A stretch of 48,996 nucleotides of DNA from Streptomyces sp. SID8352 (GCF_009862265.1 NZ_WWGX01000045.1:1-48996); one strand, 5' to 3'. Counted from the first letter of the stretch, positions 1-8,559 are shown. Numbers and translations: made by a program. The notes: a model not told the origin generated them from the sequence alone.

Positions 1-690
1 GAAGTCGAAGTGACCGAGACGGGCGGCGGGCTCTTGGTCGAGGAACTGCGGCTCGGTCCACAGGCCGATGCTGACCACGAGCCAGGTGTGAGGGCGGTCC
101 GGGTCGTCGCACAGCCACAGGTCGAACGTGCCGGCCAGTAGGTGCTCTCCCCACTTCCAGACCTTGGCCCGCGGTTCGAGGTCGGCGGCACCGTCAATAC
201 GCAGCGGCATCAGCGCCTGCTCGAACGGGGTGATCACATCGGCGTAGGCGGCCCGCAAGGCAGCGCTGGCGACGTTGTCAACCGTCAGCTCACGGTCCGG
301 GGTGATCTCCCACTCCAGGCCGGAGGGCACCTGGCCGTCCAGGTATTCACGGATCGGGGCGAGGGCCAGCGGCAGACCGTCCTTGTCGCGTCGGGCGTGC
401 TCGGCCGCGGGCATGCGGACCCACCAGGCGTAGTAGGGCGTTCCGCTGTCGTAGGAGTCGTAGTCGACGCACAGCCCGTAGACGCAGCCGAGCGAGGCGG
501 CGAGCTGCTTCATCGTCGCCTGGGTGCGCTCGTCCAGGTCCGGACCCTCACCGGCGAGCTGCTGCGGGTCTTGGACCTCCAGCTTCCATACCACCCAGTC
601 GAAGTCCTCCCAGTGCTTCGCCTGCTTCACGTCCTGTGCCACCGCCGCCTGCCCCTCCGCCTGCTTGTGCTGGTTCAAGGGCAAGTACAT
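1..690 (-). CDS. Hypothetical protein, C-terminus cut by the window edge
   Basis: An open minus-strand frame of about 230 codons runs off the left edge without a stop. It begins at an ATG (MYLPLNQHKQAEGQ...), and an in-frame stop lies ten codons upstream. The protein is soluble and rich in acidic and aromatic residues (HWEDFDWVVWKLEV, YYAWWVRMP, FDLWLCDD), with third-position GC typical of real Streptomyces coding. I see no signal peptide, membrane segment or catalytic motif and do not recognise the family. There is no clear ribosome site before the ATG, so the start is uncertain. The next gene upstream on this strand ends about 100 bases away, so the two may be co-transcribed. Confidence 0.6.
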   Translation of the reverse strand, partial: MYLPLNQHKQAEGQAAVAQDVKQAKHWEDFDWVVWKLEVQDPQQLAGEGPDLDERTQATMKQLAASLGCVYGLCVDYDSYDSGTPYYAWWVRMPAAEHARRDKDGLPLALAPIREYLDGQVPSGLEWEITPDRELTVDNVASAALRAAYADVITPFEQALMPLRIDGAADLEPRAKVWKWGEHLLAGTFDLWLCDDPDRPHTWLVVSIGLWTEPQFLDQEPAARLGHFDF

Positions 691-787
691 CAGCGGGTAG
701 GAGGCGCCGTACGGCGTTCACGCTCCCCCGCCCCCAAGGAGCGAATCACCCTGCCGGGTGTGGGGCGTGCCCGGCTGCGCGGCCGGG

Positions 788-1750
788 CTACCAGCGGCGT
801 AGGTCCTTGGTGAGGTCACGGTGCCACTCGGTGCGGCGCGGCACGTACTCATCGGGTGCCGCACCGAGAGCGACGGCCTGGTCCGTGATCCCGTAGGTGA
901 CCCGGTAGGCCAGGACCTGGGTGGCGTGGTCCATCCATTCCTGCGTCTTGTGCGCCGGCGGGACGGGACCGAGCACGGTCACGAACCACATGGGCAGCAG
1001 GGCGCGGACGCGGATCGCGTCGGCCAGGCGGCCGCGTAGCAGCCAGTTCAGTTTCCGCTCCGCCTTGTCGCCCTGCTCGATCAGGGATGCCTTGGCCTGC
1101 CGCAGAGTGTCGTCCTGGGCTAGTGCGGCCTGCGCGGCCTGGGCGGGGCCGGCCAGCTTCTGGGCCCGCTGGCCGTGGCTTTCGGCGAGGGTGCGGGACA
1201 TGCCGAAGTCCATGACGGCCTGCTTGAACTCGCGGGACGTGCGCGGCTGGCTGGCCAGGATTCCGGCGGCCTCCACCACCTTGTCGCGGTGCTCGTCGCG
1301 CTCTTCGACTGCCCCTTCGTAGTGGCGGATGTTGAGGCGGTGGGCCTCGCGCTGGTGTCCGGGGAGCAGGCCGGAGCGTACGTTCCATCCGTGGCTGGCG
1401 GTCCTGGCCAGCTTCATCCACTCCGGGTCGATGGTGTCGAGGTCGGCGAGCGGGGCGCCGCCCGCGGCGAGCAGGTGCGCTTCGAGGACCTGGACGCGGC
1501 CGGTCAGCCGCTTGAGGGCCTGCTCGGTGTCCTGGATGTCGCCGCGAACGTCGTCGTCCAGCTCGGTCAGCTCGGTGCGGACAGTGCTGAGGTCGTCCTC
1601 GAGGCGACGGACATCGCCGCGGATGTCGCTCAGCTCGTAGTCGAGGTCTTCCAGCTCCCCCAGCTTCGAACGCAGCGAGTGCAGCTCGCTCTCCACCCCG
1701 CCGGTCCGGCTCTCCAGACGGCGGACCTGATAGCCGTAGTCGTCGCTCAC
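788..1750 (-). CDS. Coiled-coil protein of unknown function
   Basis: A 320-residue protein. Residues about 5-90 form a long charged coiled coil with heptad-like Leu/Val spacing (RRLESRTGGVESELHSLRSK, LTELDDDVRGDI), and a more mixed alpha-helical region follows. A hydrophobic stretch near residue 260 (LLPMWFVTVLGPVP) could be a membrane or re-entrant helix. The start is the GTG whose first bases overlap the stop of the upstream membrane-protein gene (GTGA overlap), with a purine-rich stretch before it. That tight coupling suggests the two proteins act together, perhaps as a membrane-anchored filament or tether. The family is not recognised. Confidence 0.7.
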   Translation of the reverse strand: MSDDYGYQVRRLESRTGGVESELHSLRSKLGELEDLDYELSDIRGDVRRLEDDLSTVRTELTELDDDVRGDIQDTEQALKRLTGRVQVLEAHLLAAGGAPLADLDTIDPEWMKLARTASHGWNVRSGLLPGHQREAHRLNIRHYEGAVEERDEHRDKVVEAAGILASQPRTSREFKQAVMDFGMSRTLAESHGQRAQKLAGPAQAAQAALAQDDTLRQAKASLIEQGDKAERKLNWLLRGRLADAIRVRALLPMWFVTVLGPVPPAHKTQEWMDHATQVLAYRVTYGITDQAVALGAAPDEYVPRRTEWHRDLTKDLRRW

Positions 1751-2292
1751 CGCCGCGCCCCCTTCGGGTCCGCGCCCGTGCTGTCCATCACAGACCCGGC
1801 GACCAGCATCCAGCCCAGGGCAGCGGCGAAGATGAACCACCGGCTGATCACGCTCAGGCTGATCAGGGCCACCAGGAGCGCGACCACGTGCAGCCCGACG
1901 GCTCCGAAGCGGCGGTCACGGTGCTGTTCGGCATCGACCTTCTGGAAGCAGCCGGCCACCGTGCCCGCGAAGTGCGGGACCAGCAGGACCAGCCACCAGG
2001 TCGAGCGGTCCATGACGAAGACCAGCGCGATCAGCGCGGCTCCGACGGCCGCCTGGCCGCGCCAGGACCACGTCACGATGCGCTCACTGCGTCTGCGCTC
2101 GGGCTCGGCCAGCCGCTCGGGGATCGTCTTCTCGAACTCCACCAGCCTGCTTGTGGAGTTCACCAGCCGGGCGTACTCCACCGCGAACTGGTCGTCATCG
2201 ACGTCGTGTTTCAGGACCTCCGCATGGCGAGCGCCGACATTCTGCTGAAGCTGCGCCAACTGCTCCTCGATCTGCTGCTCGGTGCTGCCCAC
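1747..2292 (-). CDS. Small integral membrane protein
   Basis: A 181-residue protein with a charged helical N-terminus (EQQIEEQLAQLQQNV) and then three or four hydrophobic segments: about residues 83-95 (AAVGAALIALVFVMD), 100-118 (WLVLLVPHFAGTVAG) and 130-165 (GLHVVALLVALISL, FIFAAALGWMLVAG). The GTG start (VGSTEQQ) is chosen because the sequence upstream in this frame reads as non-coding. It ends in a four-base overlap with the coiled-coil gene, so the pair forms a translationally coupled unit. No enzyme motif is visible; a scaffold or anchoring role for its partner is only inference. Confidence 0.7.
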   Translation of the reverse strand: MGSTEQQIEEQLAQLQQNVGARHAEVLKHDVDDDQFAVEYARLVNSTSRLVEFEKTIPERLAEPERRRSERIVTWSWRGQAAVGAALIALVFVMDRSTWWLVLLVPHFAGTVAGCFQKVDAEQHRDRRFGAVGLHVVALLVALISLSVISRWFIFAAALGWMLVAGSVMDSTGADPKGARR

Positions 2293-2501
2293 CGAACCAC
2301 CCCCACCCACGATGCGACGACACGCCGACCGGACACTTCCCAGCCGACTGCCACCGCCAGCCGTCAAATCGATCGACCGTATCCGCAGCTGTCCGGGCCC
2401 CGCCGGGCAATCAGATGCAGTGGCTGAAACCATGCCGATCAAGTGCATCGGTGCCTGCCCAGGGGCGTCACGTTGTCTCCGTGGCTTGGCAGAGGCAGCC
2501 G

Positions 2502-2990
2502 TCATGAGTTCTGCAGGGCGTACACCTGGTACGGCACGGTGGTTCCGCCTTCAACCTGCCGGTCGGACGTCCCGATGTGGGTGAACCCGGCCTTGATCAG
2601 GACGCGGCCGGAGGCTGGGTTGTCGGGGTGGTGCATGGCTTCCAGCCGGTTGAGGCCGACGGTGGTGAAGGCGACGGTGACGACCTGGTCGGCGGCGTGG
2701 GTGGCGTAGCCGTTGCCCCAGCTGTCTTCCCGGAGGATGTAGCTGATGGTGCCCATGGACGGGGTGCGCCGCCGCAGGGAGATCAGGCCGATCATCTCGT
2801 CTGCGGCGAGGACCCCCCAGCTCCACTGTGCACGCGGGGTTTCGGCAGCTCGGGCGAGGGACGCGCGGATCTTCTCGTGGGCCTGGTCGAGGGTGAGGGG
2901 CTTGCCGGTGGTGTGCCGGATGGAGGCTCCGCTGTAGATGCGGGTGAGGGCGGGGGCGTCGTCGAGGGCCAGGGAGCGCAGAGTCACCAT
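2502..2990 (-). CDS. GNAT-family N-acetyltransferase
   Basis: A 162-residue protein of typical single-domain GNAT length. It opens with the usual beta strand (VTLRSLALDDAPALTRIY). Its central region reads SWGVLAADEMIGLISLRRR, followed by ISYILREDSWGNGYATHAADQVV, where the Q/RxxGxG/A acetyl-CoA loop is represented by WGNGYA. The late helix-strand pair LEAMHHPDNPASGRVLIKAGF is typical of RimJ/RimL-like GNATs. It would transfer acetyl from acetyl-CoA to an amine; the substrate is unknown. It overlaps the end of the kinase gene by a few bases (ATG at 2990, or GTG at 2987 giving a GTGA overlap), so the two are coupled. Confidence 0.85.
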   Translation of the reverse strand: MVTLRSLALDDAPALTRIYSGASIRHTTGKPLTLDQAHEKIRASLARAAETPRAQWSWGVLAADEMIGLISLRRRTPSMGTISYILREDSWGNGYATHAADQVVTVAFTTVGLNRLEAMHHPDNPASGRVLIKAGFTHIGTSDRQVEGGTTVPYQVYALQNS

Positions 2991-3868
2991 GCGGTGGTCA
3001 GCTCCTTCGCGGTGGGGCGGTTGGCGGGGTCAGGGGCCAGGCACGCGGTGATGGCGTCCTCGAACTCGGGGAAGGGCCAAGGCCGGACGTCGCGCAGCGC
3101 GGTGGTGGTGCCCTGGGCGATGACGGCCAGCTTCTCGAGCCGGTCGAGGTCGTCGTCGTAGGTGACGGGGCGCTGTCCGGTCCAGCACCAGAACAGGGAG
3201 GCGCCCAGGCTCCAGATGTCGCCGGAGGGTTGTGCCTGGATGTGGGTGTCGGCGGGGGTGTCGAGGATCTGCGTGGCGAGCTCGGGAGCGGTGGTGTGGG
3301 TGAGGGCTCCCCGGTAGGGGACGTGGCGGCCGTCGCCAGGGCCGCAGGCGAGGGCGTAGTCGATGACGGCTGCGTGGCCGTCGTGTGTGACCAGGGTGTT
3401 GGTCGGCTGGACGTCGGCGTGGGCCCACCCGGCGGCGTGCATGCGGGCGAGGTGCTCCGTCCAGGTGCGGGCGATGCCCGCGAGCCGGGGGCGGACCGAG
3501 GCTCGGTATCCTTCCGGGCCGCGGGCGAGGGCGAGGGCCCGCCACAGGGGCGCACCGTCGATCCAGTTGACGGCCAGCCACCGGCCGCCGTCCCATGTCC
3601 CGGCGCTCACCCGGTAGTCGGGGCTGAGGGCGCCGGCGCTGGTGAGGCGAAGGAGGTGATCGTCCTCTTGGGCCATCTCGGCGGCCTTGTCGCGGGCGTT
3701 GTCGCCGTCGGGGTTGTTGGCCTTCAGCGCGACGGTGCGCTTGAGGCCCTGGAGCTTCCAGGCCCGGGAGCCGCGCCGGTCGCTCAGGACTTGGATGGCG
3801 GTGGGCTCGCCGGTCTGGCCGGTGAGGAGGGCGACGGCTTCGCCGGGAGGAGCAGGTGCCTGGCCCAT
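2984..3868 (-). CDS. Small Ser/Thr protein kinase-like protein
   Basis: A 294-residue single-domain kinase. The N-lobe has a lysine in VALKANN (about residue 47). The catalytic loop reads HADVQPTN (about 152), the metal-binding DFG position reads VIDYAL (about 168), and an APE motif lies at about 193. The substrate-side signature QPSGDIWSLGASLFWCWTGQRP follows. DYA in place of DFG and the short N-lobe without an obvious glycine-rich loop make the activity plausible but not certain. There is no membrane segment or PASTA domain. The ATG start gives an 85-base overlap with the upstream gene, so the true start could be slightly later. It sits in a coupled operon with a GNAT and two unknown proteins. 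Confidence 0.85.
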   Translation of the reverse strand: MGQAPAPPGEAVALLTGQTGEPTAIQVLSDRRGSRAWKLQGLKRTVALKANNPDGDNARDKAAEMAQEDDHLLRLTSAGALSPDYRVSAGTWDGGRWLAVNWIDGAPLWRALALARGPEGYRASVRPRLAGIARTWTEHLARMHAAGWAHADVQPTNTLVTHDGHAAVIDYALACGPGDGRHVPYRGALTHTTAPELATQILDTPADTHIQAQPSGDIWSLGASLFWCWTGQRPVTYDDDLDRLEKLAVIAQGTTTALRDVRPWPFPEFEDAITACLAPDPANRPTAKELTTAW

Positions 3869-4482
3869 GTGCGGATCTCCGTCCACTCGGTGGGGATGTG
3901 CTCGAACACGTCGCGGCCGTCGTCGTCGGCCGCGGCGAGCACGGCGGCCAGGTCGGGGGTCGCACTCAGGAAGCGTGGGTCGCGGCGCCGGACGGCGGCC
4001 CTCACGGGGAGGAACGAAGCGGGAGCGGCCGGGATCCGGTGGCCGGCCGCGGTGACTTCCTCTTCTCCCGCGTAGAACTTGCCGAGCATCACCCCGACCG
4101 GCCCGTATAGGTTCTTCAACGCCCAGTGCGGCCAAGCCATCAGGTCACGGTGCCGGGTACCGGATACGTCGCCCAACAGGACGATGTTCTCGCACCGCAG
4201 CAGGCCGTGCGGCCGGTTCAGCAAGGGCCGCAGCCATTCCGCGGCCTGGGCGCCCGCGTGGAACAGCTCGGCCTGGACGGCATCGGCGTCGCCGTCGGCG
4301 CGGTAGACCGTCCAGGTCGTCAGACCCCGTTGGAGGGAAGGGGCGAGGTAGGGGCAGCGGGCTGTCATCTGCCGCATGTAGTCGCTGATGTCCACGGACG
4401 TGGGCCGGGTGGTGCTGGCCTCAACGAGGCGCAGCGCCCCGGCGGTGGGCCGGGGCGCTGCGCTGGTGCGGCCGGTGGTCAC
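3784..4482 (-). CDS. Hypothetical protein in the kinase operon
   Basis: A 232-residue soluble protein. Visible features are a CPYL motif near residue 44 (MTARCPYLAPSLQRG) and a conserved-looking central block LMAWPHWALKNLYGPVGVML. The end is low-complexity and proline-rich (PAKPSPSSPARPASPPPSKS) where it overlaps the kinase gene in another frame. It starts at an ATG overlapping the stop of the upstream gene by four bases. It is not recognised with confidence; it looks like one of the actinomycete-specific DUF proteins that travel with small kinases and acetyltransferases. No catalytic signature is assigned. Confidence 0.7.
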   Translation of the reverse strand: MTTGRTSAAPRPTAGALRLVEASTTRPTSVDISDYMRQMTARCPYLAPSLQRGLTTWTVYRADGDADAVQAELFHAGAQAAEWLRPLLNRPHGLLRCENIVLLGDVSGTRHRDLMAWPHWALKNLYGPVGVMLGKFYAGEEEVTAAGHRIPAAPASFLPVRAAVRRRDPRFLSATPDLAAVLAAADDDGRDVFEHIPTEWTEIRTWARHLLLPAKPSPSSPARPASPPPSKS

Positions 4483-4883
4483 CGGCGGGCGGTCTCCGGC
4501 TGGTCGGGCGCTACGTCGTCGCCGTCACCGCCGGCGGGGCCGCAGTCCCACTCCGCGACCACGGTGCCGGTCTCCCGGTAGTGGGCGACGGCCTCCTGGT
4601 CGAGATTGCCGTCGGCGTCGGTGAACCAGATCTCCGGCAGGGGCCCATACGCCTCTTCGTAGGCGGCGACCCAGGCGATCGGGCCGTGGCCGTTGTTGGC
4701 GACGTGCCGGATGGGCTGGCCGGCGGTCTCCAGGCACAGGGCCTCGTAGGCCGGGGTGCCGAGCTGCTCGTGCCACGCCTTGTCCACGGCCGGGGAGAAC
4801 ATCTCGGGTGCGCTCTGGCCGGTCTTGAAGCGCCGGCCGGTGATGGTCAGGAACCGGCGCAGCTCGGTCGTTGCGGTGCTCAT
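4479..4883 (-). CDS. Hypothetical protein, first gene of the kinase operon
   Basis: A 134-residue protein. The recognisable block is IRHVANNGHGPIAWVAAYEEAYGPLPEIWFTDADG, preceded by AWHEQLGTPAYEALC. The GHGxIxWVxxYExxxGxLPxIWF pattern looks like a conserved actinomycete family that I cannot name. There is an ATG start with a GAGAGGGGC-type ribosome site just upstream. Its stop overlaps the next start (ATGA), and all four genes down to the GNAT are coupled, which suggests a single multi-protein function. Confidence 0.7.
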   Translation of the reverse strand: MSTATTELRRFLTITGRRFKTGQSAPEMFSPAVDKAWHEQLGTPAYEALCLETAGQPIRHVANNGHGPIAWVAAYEEAYGPLPEIWFTDADGNLDQEAVAHYRETGTVVAEWDCGPAGGDGDDVAPDQPETARR

Positions 4884-4961
4884 GGTGGTGCCCCTCTCGG
4901 TCTGTCGGGTGGTGCTCTCCCCGTTCGGGTTGGAACGGGTGCGGTGCCGGGTGGTGCAGTG

Positions 4962-5004
4962 CGCCGCGCACCCGGGGTCGTTGGTCTCGTCCGGGTGCGC
5001 GGCG
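4962..5004 (-). terminator. Hairpin terminator after the leftward gene at 5008
   Basis: Perfect 14-base inverted repeat (4962-4975 with 4991-5004, arm CGCCGCGCACCCGG) around a 15-base loop, just beyond the stop of the leftward gene. There is no U-run, as is common for Streptomyces terminators. Confidence 0.7.
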
Positions 5005-5007
5005 GTC

Positions 5008-5406
5008 TCAGGGGGCCATGACGGCTTGGGGTGCGACGCTCACGAGGCGGTCCAGGCGCTCGTACAGGGCGCGTACGAGGCGGGCGTGGCGCTGGGTGCA
5101 GCGCGCGGTGCCCTCCGCTGGGACGGACAGGCGTCGGTCTGCTTCCTCGAGGACGACGTCGGCGAGGGCGCGGGGGGCGTGGTCTTCGGGCAGCGGGTCC
5201 GCGGCGCGGCGGACGTCGGCGGCGACGGCGCGGGCGGCACCGGTGAGCAGCAGCGTGAGCTGCTTCAGGTCCGCAGGCGGCAGGCCGGGGTCGCCGGTCC
5301 ATCCCAGCACGGCTTTGACCAGACCCTTGTGGAGCTCCCGGTCCAGGGGTAGCTCCGCTTCGAGGCGTCCTTCGGGGGCGTGAAGGACCACGTGTGTGCT
5401 GCTCAT
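5008..5406 (-). CDS. Hypothetical helical protein
   Basis: A 132-residue, mostly alpha-helical protein (MSSTHVVLHAPEGRLEAELPL...). The ATG has a GAGG ribosome site just upstream. Residues 25-80 form long amphipathic helices (LKQLTLLLTGAARAVAADVRRAADPLP), and the C-terminal part is arginine-rich. No domain is recognised. It is divergent from the XRE-type regulator across a 148-base gap, so that regulator could act on this promoter as well as its own; this is inferred from position only. Confidence 0.65.
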   Translation of the reverse strand: MSSTHVVLHAPEGRLEAELPLDRELHKGLVKAVLGWTGDPGLPPADLKQLTLLLTGAARAVAADVRRAADPLPEDHAPRALADVVLEEADRRLSVPAEGTARCTQRHARLVRALYERLDRLVSVAPQAVMAP

Positions 5407-5554
5407 CGGTGCCTCGCCGGTTCGGTGGTCGCGGGCGGCACGGTCTCGTTCGTCGGACGTCGACCGCATCCCGACCGTACGAGCGGACCCGATGCGGTAG
5501 GACTGACCGTGAGTACGGGTTTGGGTGCGCAGGGCGACCGGGGAGCAGGCCGGT

Positions 5555-6643
5555 ATGGGCAGGCCGCGACGAACATCAGCAGGTGTGGTGACCGGCTTCG
5601 TGCTGCGTCTGATCCGCGAGTCGGTCCCGTGCACGCAGGCCGCCCTGGCGGAGGTCCTGGGCGTGGACGTGGACACGCTGCAGGGCTGGGAGTCGGGACG
5701 GCGCCCGCTGGCGAACATGCGGGCCGGGGCTCTGCTGGAGCTGCGCAGGCGGCTTCCGGCGCTCGGCGGCGACGTGGCGCTGGTGGTGTGGCTGGACGCG
5801 GCGATGGACGCGGACCGGATCATCGCGGCCGGGCTGGACGGCGAGGTCGGCGGGCCGCACCCGCTGGCCGGGTGGGTCCATACCCGGGACACCGCGCACA
5901 TGCTGGCCTGGGCGCTGAACGGCACCGTCCCGCCGGCGCTCGCCGGACGCTTACCCCGCCCCCGGCGCGGTCCGGTCGCCGTCGCGCCGCAGCTGGCGGC
6001 CGCGGACCGGGCGGTGTTCTTCGACCACCTGCGGGGCACGACCGAAGCGGCGGCCCGACAGGGCGAGGGCGGGGTGCTGCTGCACCGCCAGGCGCTCTAC
6101 CTCGCCTCGTACGACCGGGGGCCGGACGCGGCTGCTTGGACCGCACACACCCTTCACCGGCGCCGGGACGTGCTGGCGAGGCGGGGCTGGTCGCCGCACT
6201 GGGCGGAGGCCCGCTCCACCGCGACCGCGCTCGCCCGGCTGGGAGATCCGCAGCCACTGCTGGACTTCATCAACCGCGCCCTGGCCGACGACGACACCGC
6301 GGAGGCGGCGAACCTCAACTACTGGGCGCTGTGGCTGGGGGCGTTGACGTTGCCGCAGCCGGACGACGCGTTCATGCGGGACCGGGACCTGTCGGGCTGG
6401 GATCCGGTGACCCTGCTGCGGGGCCTGGCCCTCGGGCTGCATCTGGCGCCCGGCTACGTCGACCTGTACGCGCACTCGCTGTGGGCGCTGCTGACCGCGT
6501 TCCCGTGGCTGCCGCAGGCCGCCGGACCGCTCGCGGGCCCGCTGCGCGAGCAGGCCGGCCAACTCCTGGACGGGGCGGCGCTGTCAGCGAGATCCCGGCG
6601 CGAACTCGCCCACGTCCACTACGTTTTCGATCACAACCGCTGA
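5555..6643 (+). CDS. XRE-type helix-turn-helix regulator with a long C-terminal helical domain; contains a TTA codon
   Basis: A 362-residue protein. Residues about 10-50 form an XRE-like helix-turn-helix (TQAALAEVLGVDVDTLQGWE). The rest is a long helical region of the tetratricopeptide-like kind seen in Streptomyces regulators of this type (AEARSTATALARLGDPQP, FINRALADDDTAEAANLN). The ATG at 5555 is preferred because GGGGAG precedes it at a good distance; GTG at 5525 is possible. Codon 133 (5951-5953) is TTA, the rare leucine codon read in Streptomyces only by the bldA tRNA, so translation may be tied to development. The HD hydrolase follows after 15 bases with its own ribosome site, so the two form an operon. 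Confidence 0.85.
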   Translation: MGRPRRTSAGVVTGFVLRLIRESVPCTQAALAEVLGVDVDTLQGWESGRRPLANMRAGALLELRRRLPALGGDVALVVWLDAAMDADRIIAAGLDGEVGGPHPLAGWVHTRDTAHMLAWALNGTVPPALAGRLPRPRRGPVAVAPQLAAADRAVFFDHLRGTTEAAARQGEGGVLLHRQALYLASYDRGPDAAAWTAHTLHRRRDVLARRGWSPHWAEARSTATALARLGDPQPLLDFINRALADDDTAEAANLNYWALWLGALTLPQPDDAFMRDRDLSGWDPVTLLRGLALGLHLAPGYVDLYAHSLWALLTAFPWLPQAAGPLAGPLREQAGQLLDGAALSARSRRELAHVHYVFDHNR

Positions 6644-6658
6644 TATCCGGAGGACCTT

Positions 6659-7231
6659 ATGGCCGACGACACCACCAAGGGCACTGCGAGCTTCATCTCC
6701 GAGATGGGCGTGCTCAAGCGCGTCGCACGGACCGGATGGTGGTTCACCGGCAACAAGCAGCCGGAGTCCGTCGCCGAACACTCCTTCCGCGTCGGGGTGA
6801 TCGGCTCCGTCCTCGCCATGATGGAAGGGGCCGACCCGGCCCGGGTCGCGTTGATGTGCCTGTTCCACGACAGCCAGGAAACCCGGATCGGGGACATCGC
6901 GCACATCGGCCGGACGTACATCAGGGCCGCTCCGAACGGTGAGGTGACCGCCGACCAGGTCGCCAACGCCCACCCGGCCGTACGCACCGGGGTTCAGGGC
7001 GCGGTCGACGAATACGAGGCCGCCGAAACCCCAGAGGCGATCGTCGCCCGCGACGCGGACAAGCTCGAATGCCTGGTCCAGGCGGTGGAGTACCGGGAGC
7101 AGGGCTACAGCCTCACCCAGAACTGGATCGACACCAGTCTCGCCTCGCTCAAGACCCCGTCCGCGAAAGCCCTCGCGAACGCCGCGCTGAGCATGGACTC
7201 GCTCCAGTGGCAGAAGAACTTCCTGCCCTAA
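6659..7231 (+). CDS. HD-domain phosphohydrolase (YfbR/5'-deoxynucleotidase-like)
   Basis: A 190-residue HD-superfamily protein. The metal-binding residues are visible: His in VAEHSFRVG (about residue 41), the His-Asp pair in LFHDSQETRIGDI (about 70), and Asp in RDADKLECLVQ (about 130). The length and the motif order match the YfbR/YfbR-like family, which removes phosphate from nucleoside monophosphates or related compounds. The start is supported by CCGGAGGACC before the ATG. It is encoded directly after the XRE-type regulator, a pairing I associate with actinomycete genomes. The substrate is not deducible. Confidence 0.85.
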   Translation: MADDTTKGTASFISEMGVLKRVARTGWWFTGNKQPESVAEHSFRVGVIGSVLAMMEGADPARVALMCLFHDSQETRIGDIAHIGRTYIRAAPNGEVTADQVANAHPAVRTGVQGAVDEYEAAETPEAIVARDADKLECLVQAVEYREQGYSLTQNWIDTSLASLKTPSAKALANAALSMDSLQWQKNFLP

Positions 7232-7281
7232 CCGATTCCAGGCGAGCGCACTGGTGTTGAGCAGCCTGAGTACGCAGAGCC

Positions 7282-7316
7282 GGGCCCCGGGGGCGTCATG
7301 CCTTCCCCCGGGGCCC
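7282..7316. terminator. Bidirectional hairpin terminator
   Basis: Perfect 12-base inverted repeat (7282-7293 with 7305-7316, arm GGGCCCCGGGGG) around an 11-base loop, between the convergent HD hydrolase and replication-relaxation genes. It can serve both. Confidence 0.75.
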
Positions 7317-7383
7317 CTGGCGTGTCCGCTCGCTCTACCGATAGCAGCGGGCGGGGCCGACGCGCCCGGCATCGCGCACCGGG

Positions 7384-8442
7384 TCAGCGGCCGGCGGGCT
7401 CGGGGTAGCGCTCGCGGCGACGGTCCGGGGCGTCGACGCCGATCTCGTACCAGGGCTCGCCCTGCTGGAGCCGGGGCAGGGTGTTCACCCACACCGCGAC
7501 GGCGATGCCCCGCACGTCGGCGGTGAGCGCCTGGAGGCGGTTGTCGAGCAGGTGCTCCGCCTTCCCTTCCAGGACGACATGCAGCCGCGGGAAGGTCTTC
7601 GAGCGGGTGTAGCGGTGGCGCTGCCAGAACGGGTACGTCCCGCCGATCGTGCCGCGGGCGCCTTCCCAGACGCGGTGCCCGGCGTAGCGCTCGTAGTCCC
7701 AGACCTCCTTCGCGAGGCGGGCCTGGGACATGGTGCCGTTGTCGAGCTCGAACAGGCGGACCTCGCTGGTCTTGGTCGGCCACGCGAGGACGGCGTCGGT
7801 GTTGAAGCTCAGGCCGGTCTCCTTGACGGCGTGGTTCACCTCCACCTGCCAGTCGTTCAGCGAGCGCCGACCGCCGTAGGCCAGGACCGTGTCGGTCACC
7901 GCGAGTCCGTGCGGACCGAACCCGGCCTTCACCGCCTTCGCTCCGGTGCCGGCCTTCGGACGCGGTGGCAGCTCGTTGCCGTCAGCCAGAGCCCTCTGTC
8001 CCGCAGGAGTCAGGTTCCAGATCTTGTCCTTGCCGTGCTTCCCGTTCGTCTCCGCCAGCCCGAGCTCCGCCAGTTCCACCATCGCCCTGCGCACGTACGA
8101 CCGGCCGTCCGACTCCTCCGCCGTGATCACCGAAGCCATCTGCCGAACCGTCGCTATCCGCACACACCCCAGCATCCGCAGCGCATCGGCCCGCACCTTC
8201 CCGGCCGTGGGAGTGGACCTCTTCCCCTTCGCCGACGTCTCAGGGGAAGGGGAAGAGGTGTCAGCGTGCCGGGAGGCACCCTGACGGGCGGTGTGAGCTG
8301 CGGTGATCGGCACGACGTTGGAATCGTTCACGGCACCGTTCACGGCACTGGATTCCGGGCCGCCCGGAAGGCGCTCAGCACCCCTTGTCCAGGTCGGGCG
8401 CGACTCCGGATCGGGCTGCCCGGCACTGCTGGTGTACGTCAT
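7384..8442 (-). CDS. Replication-relaxation family protein
   Basis: A 352-residue protein. After a disordered N-terminus there is a winged-helix-like region (ALRMLGCVRIATVRQMASVI, YVRRAMVELAELGLAE, WNLTPAGQRALADG) typical of the replication-relaxation family (PF13814) of actinomycete plasmids and integrative elements. The C-terminal half has FNTDAVLAWPTKTSEVRLFELDNGTMS and a nuclease-fold-like end (RLHVVLEGKAEHLLDNRL). The start is the ATG reading MTYTSS, with GTGAGGAGC ahead of it. The family is linked to plasmid maintenance and mobilisation; its exact biochemical role is not settled. It lies near the relaxase and the repeat-rich region, which fits a DNA-processing role. Confidence 0.8.
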   Translation of the reverse strand: MTYTSSAGQPDPESRPTWTRGAERLPGGPESSAVNGAVNDSNVVPITAAHTARQGASRHADTSSPSPETSAKGKRSTPTAGKVRADALRMLGCVRIATVRQMASVITAEESDGRSYVRRAMVELAELGLAETNGKHGKDKIWNLTPAGQRALADGNELPPRPKAGTGAKAVKAGFGPHGLAVTDTVLAYGGRRSLNDWQVEVNHAVKETGLSFNTDAVLAWPTKTSEVRLFELDNGTMSQARLAKEVWDYERYAGHRVWEGARGTIGGTYPFWQRHRYTRSKTFPRLHVVLEGKAEHLLDNRLQALTADVRGIAVAVWVNTLPRLQQGEPWYEIGVDAPDRRRERYPEPAGR

Positions 8443-8559
8443 GGTGAAGCTCCTCACGCAGGTGGCGCGGGGGTCCGGATGGAATCCCCCTTCACTTGCT
8501 AGAGGTGTCGCGAAAGTCGACGGTGTGACGATCCGCCCTTCACCGTTACCGAGCCGTGA

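Noticed and set aside
5380..6942. 520-codon rightward frame overlapping the XRE regulator and HD hydrolase
   Set aside because: Gly/Arg/Pro-rich shadow with no conserved pattern. The overlapping frames carry clear helix-turn-helix and HD motifs.
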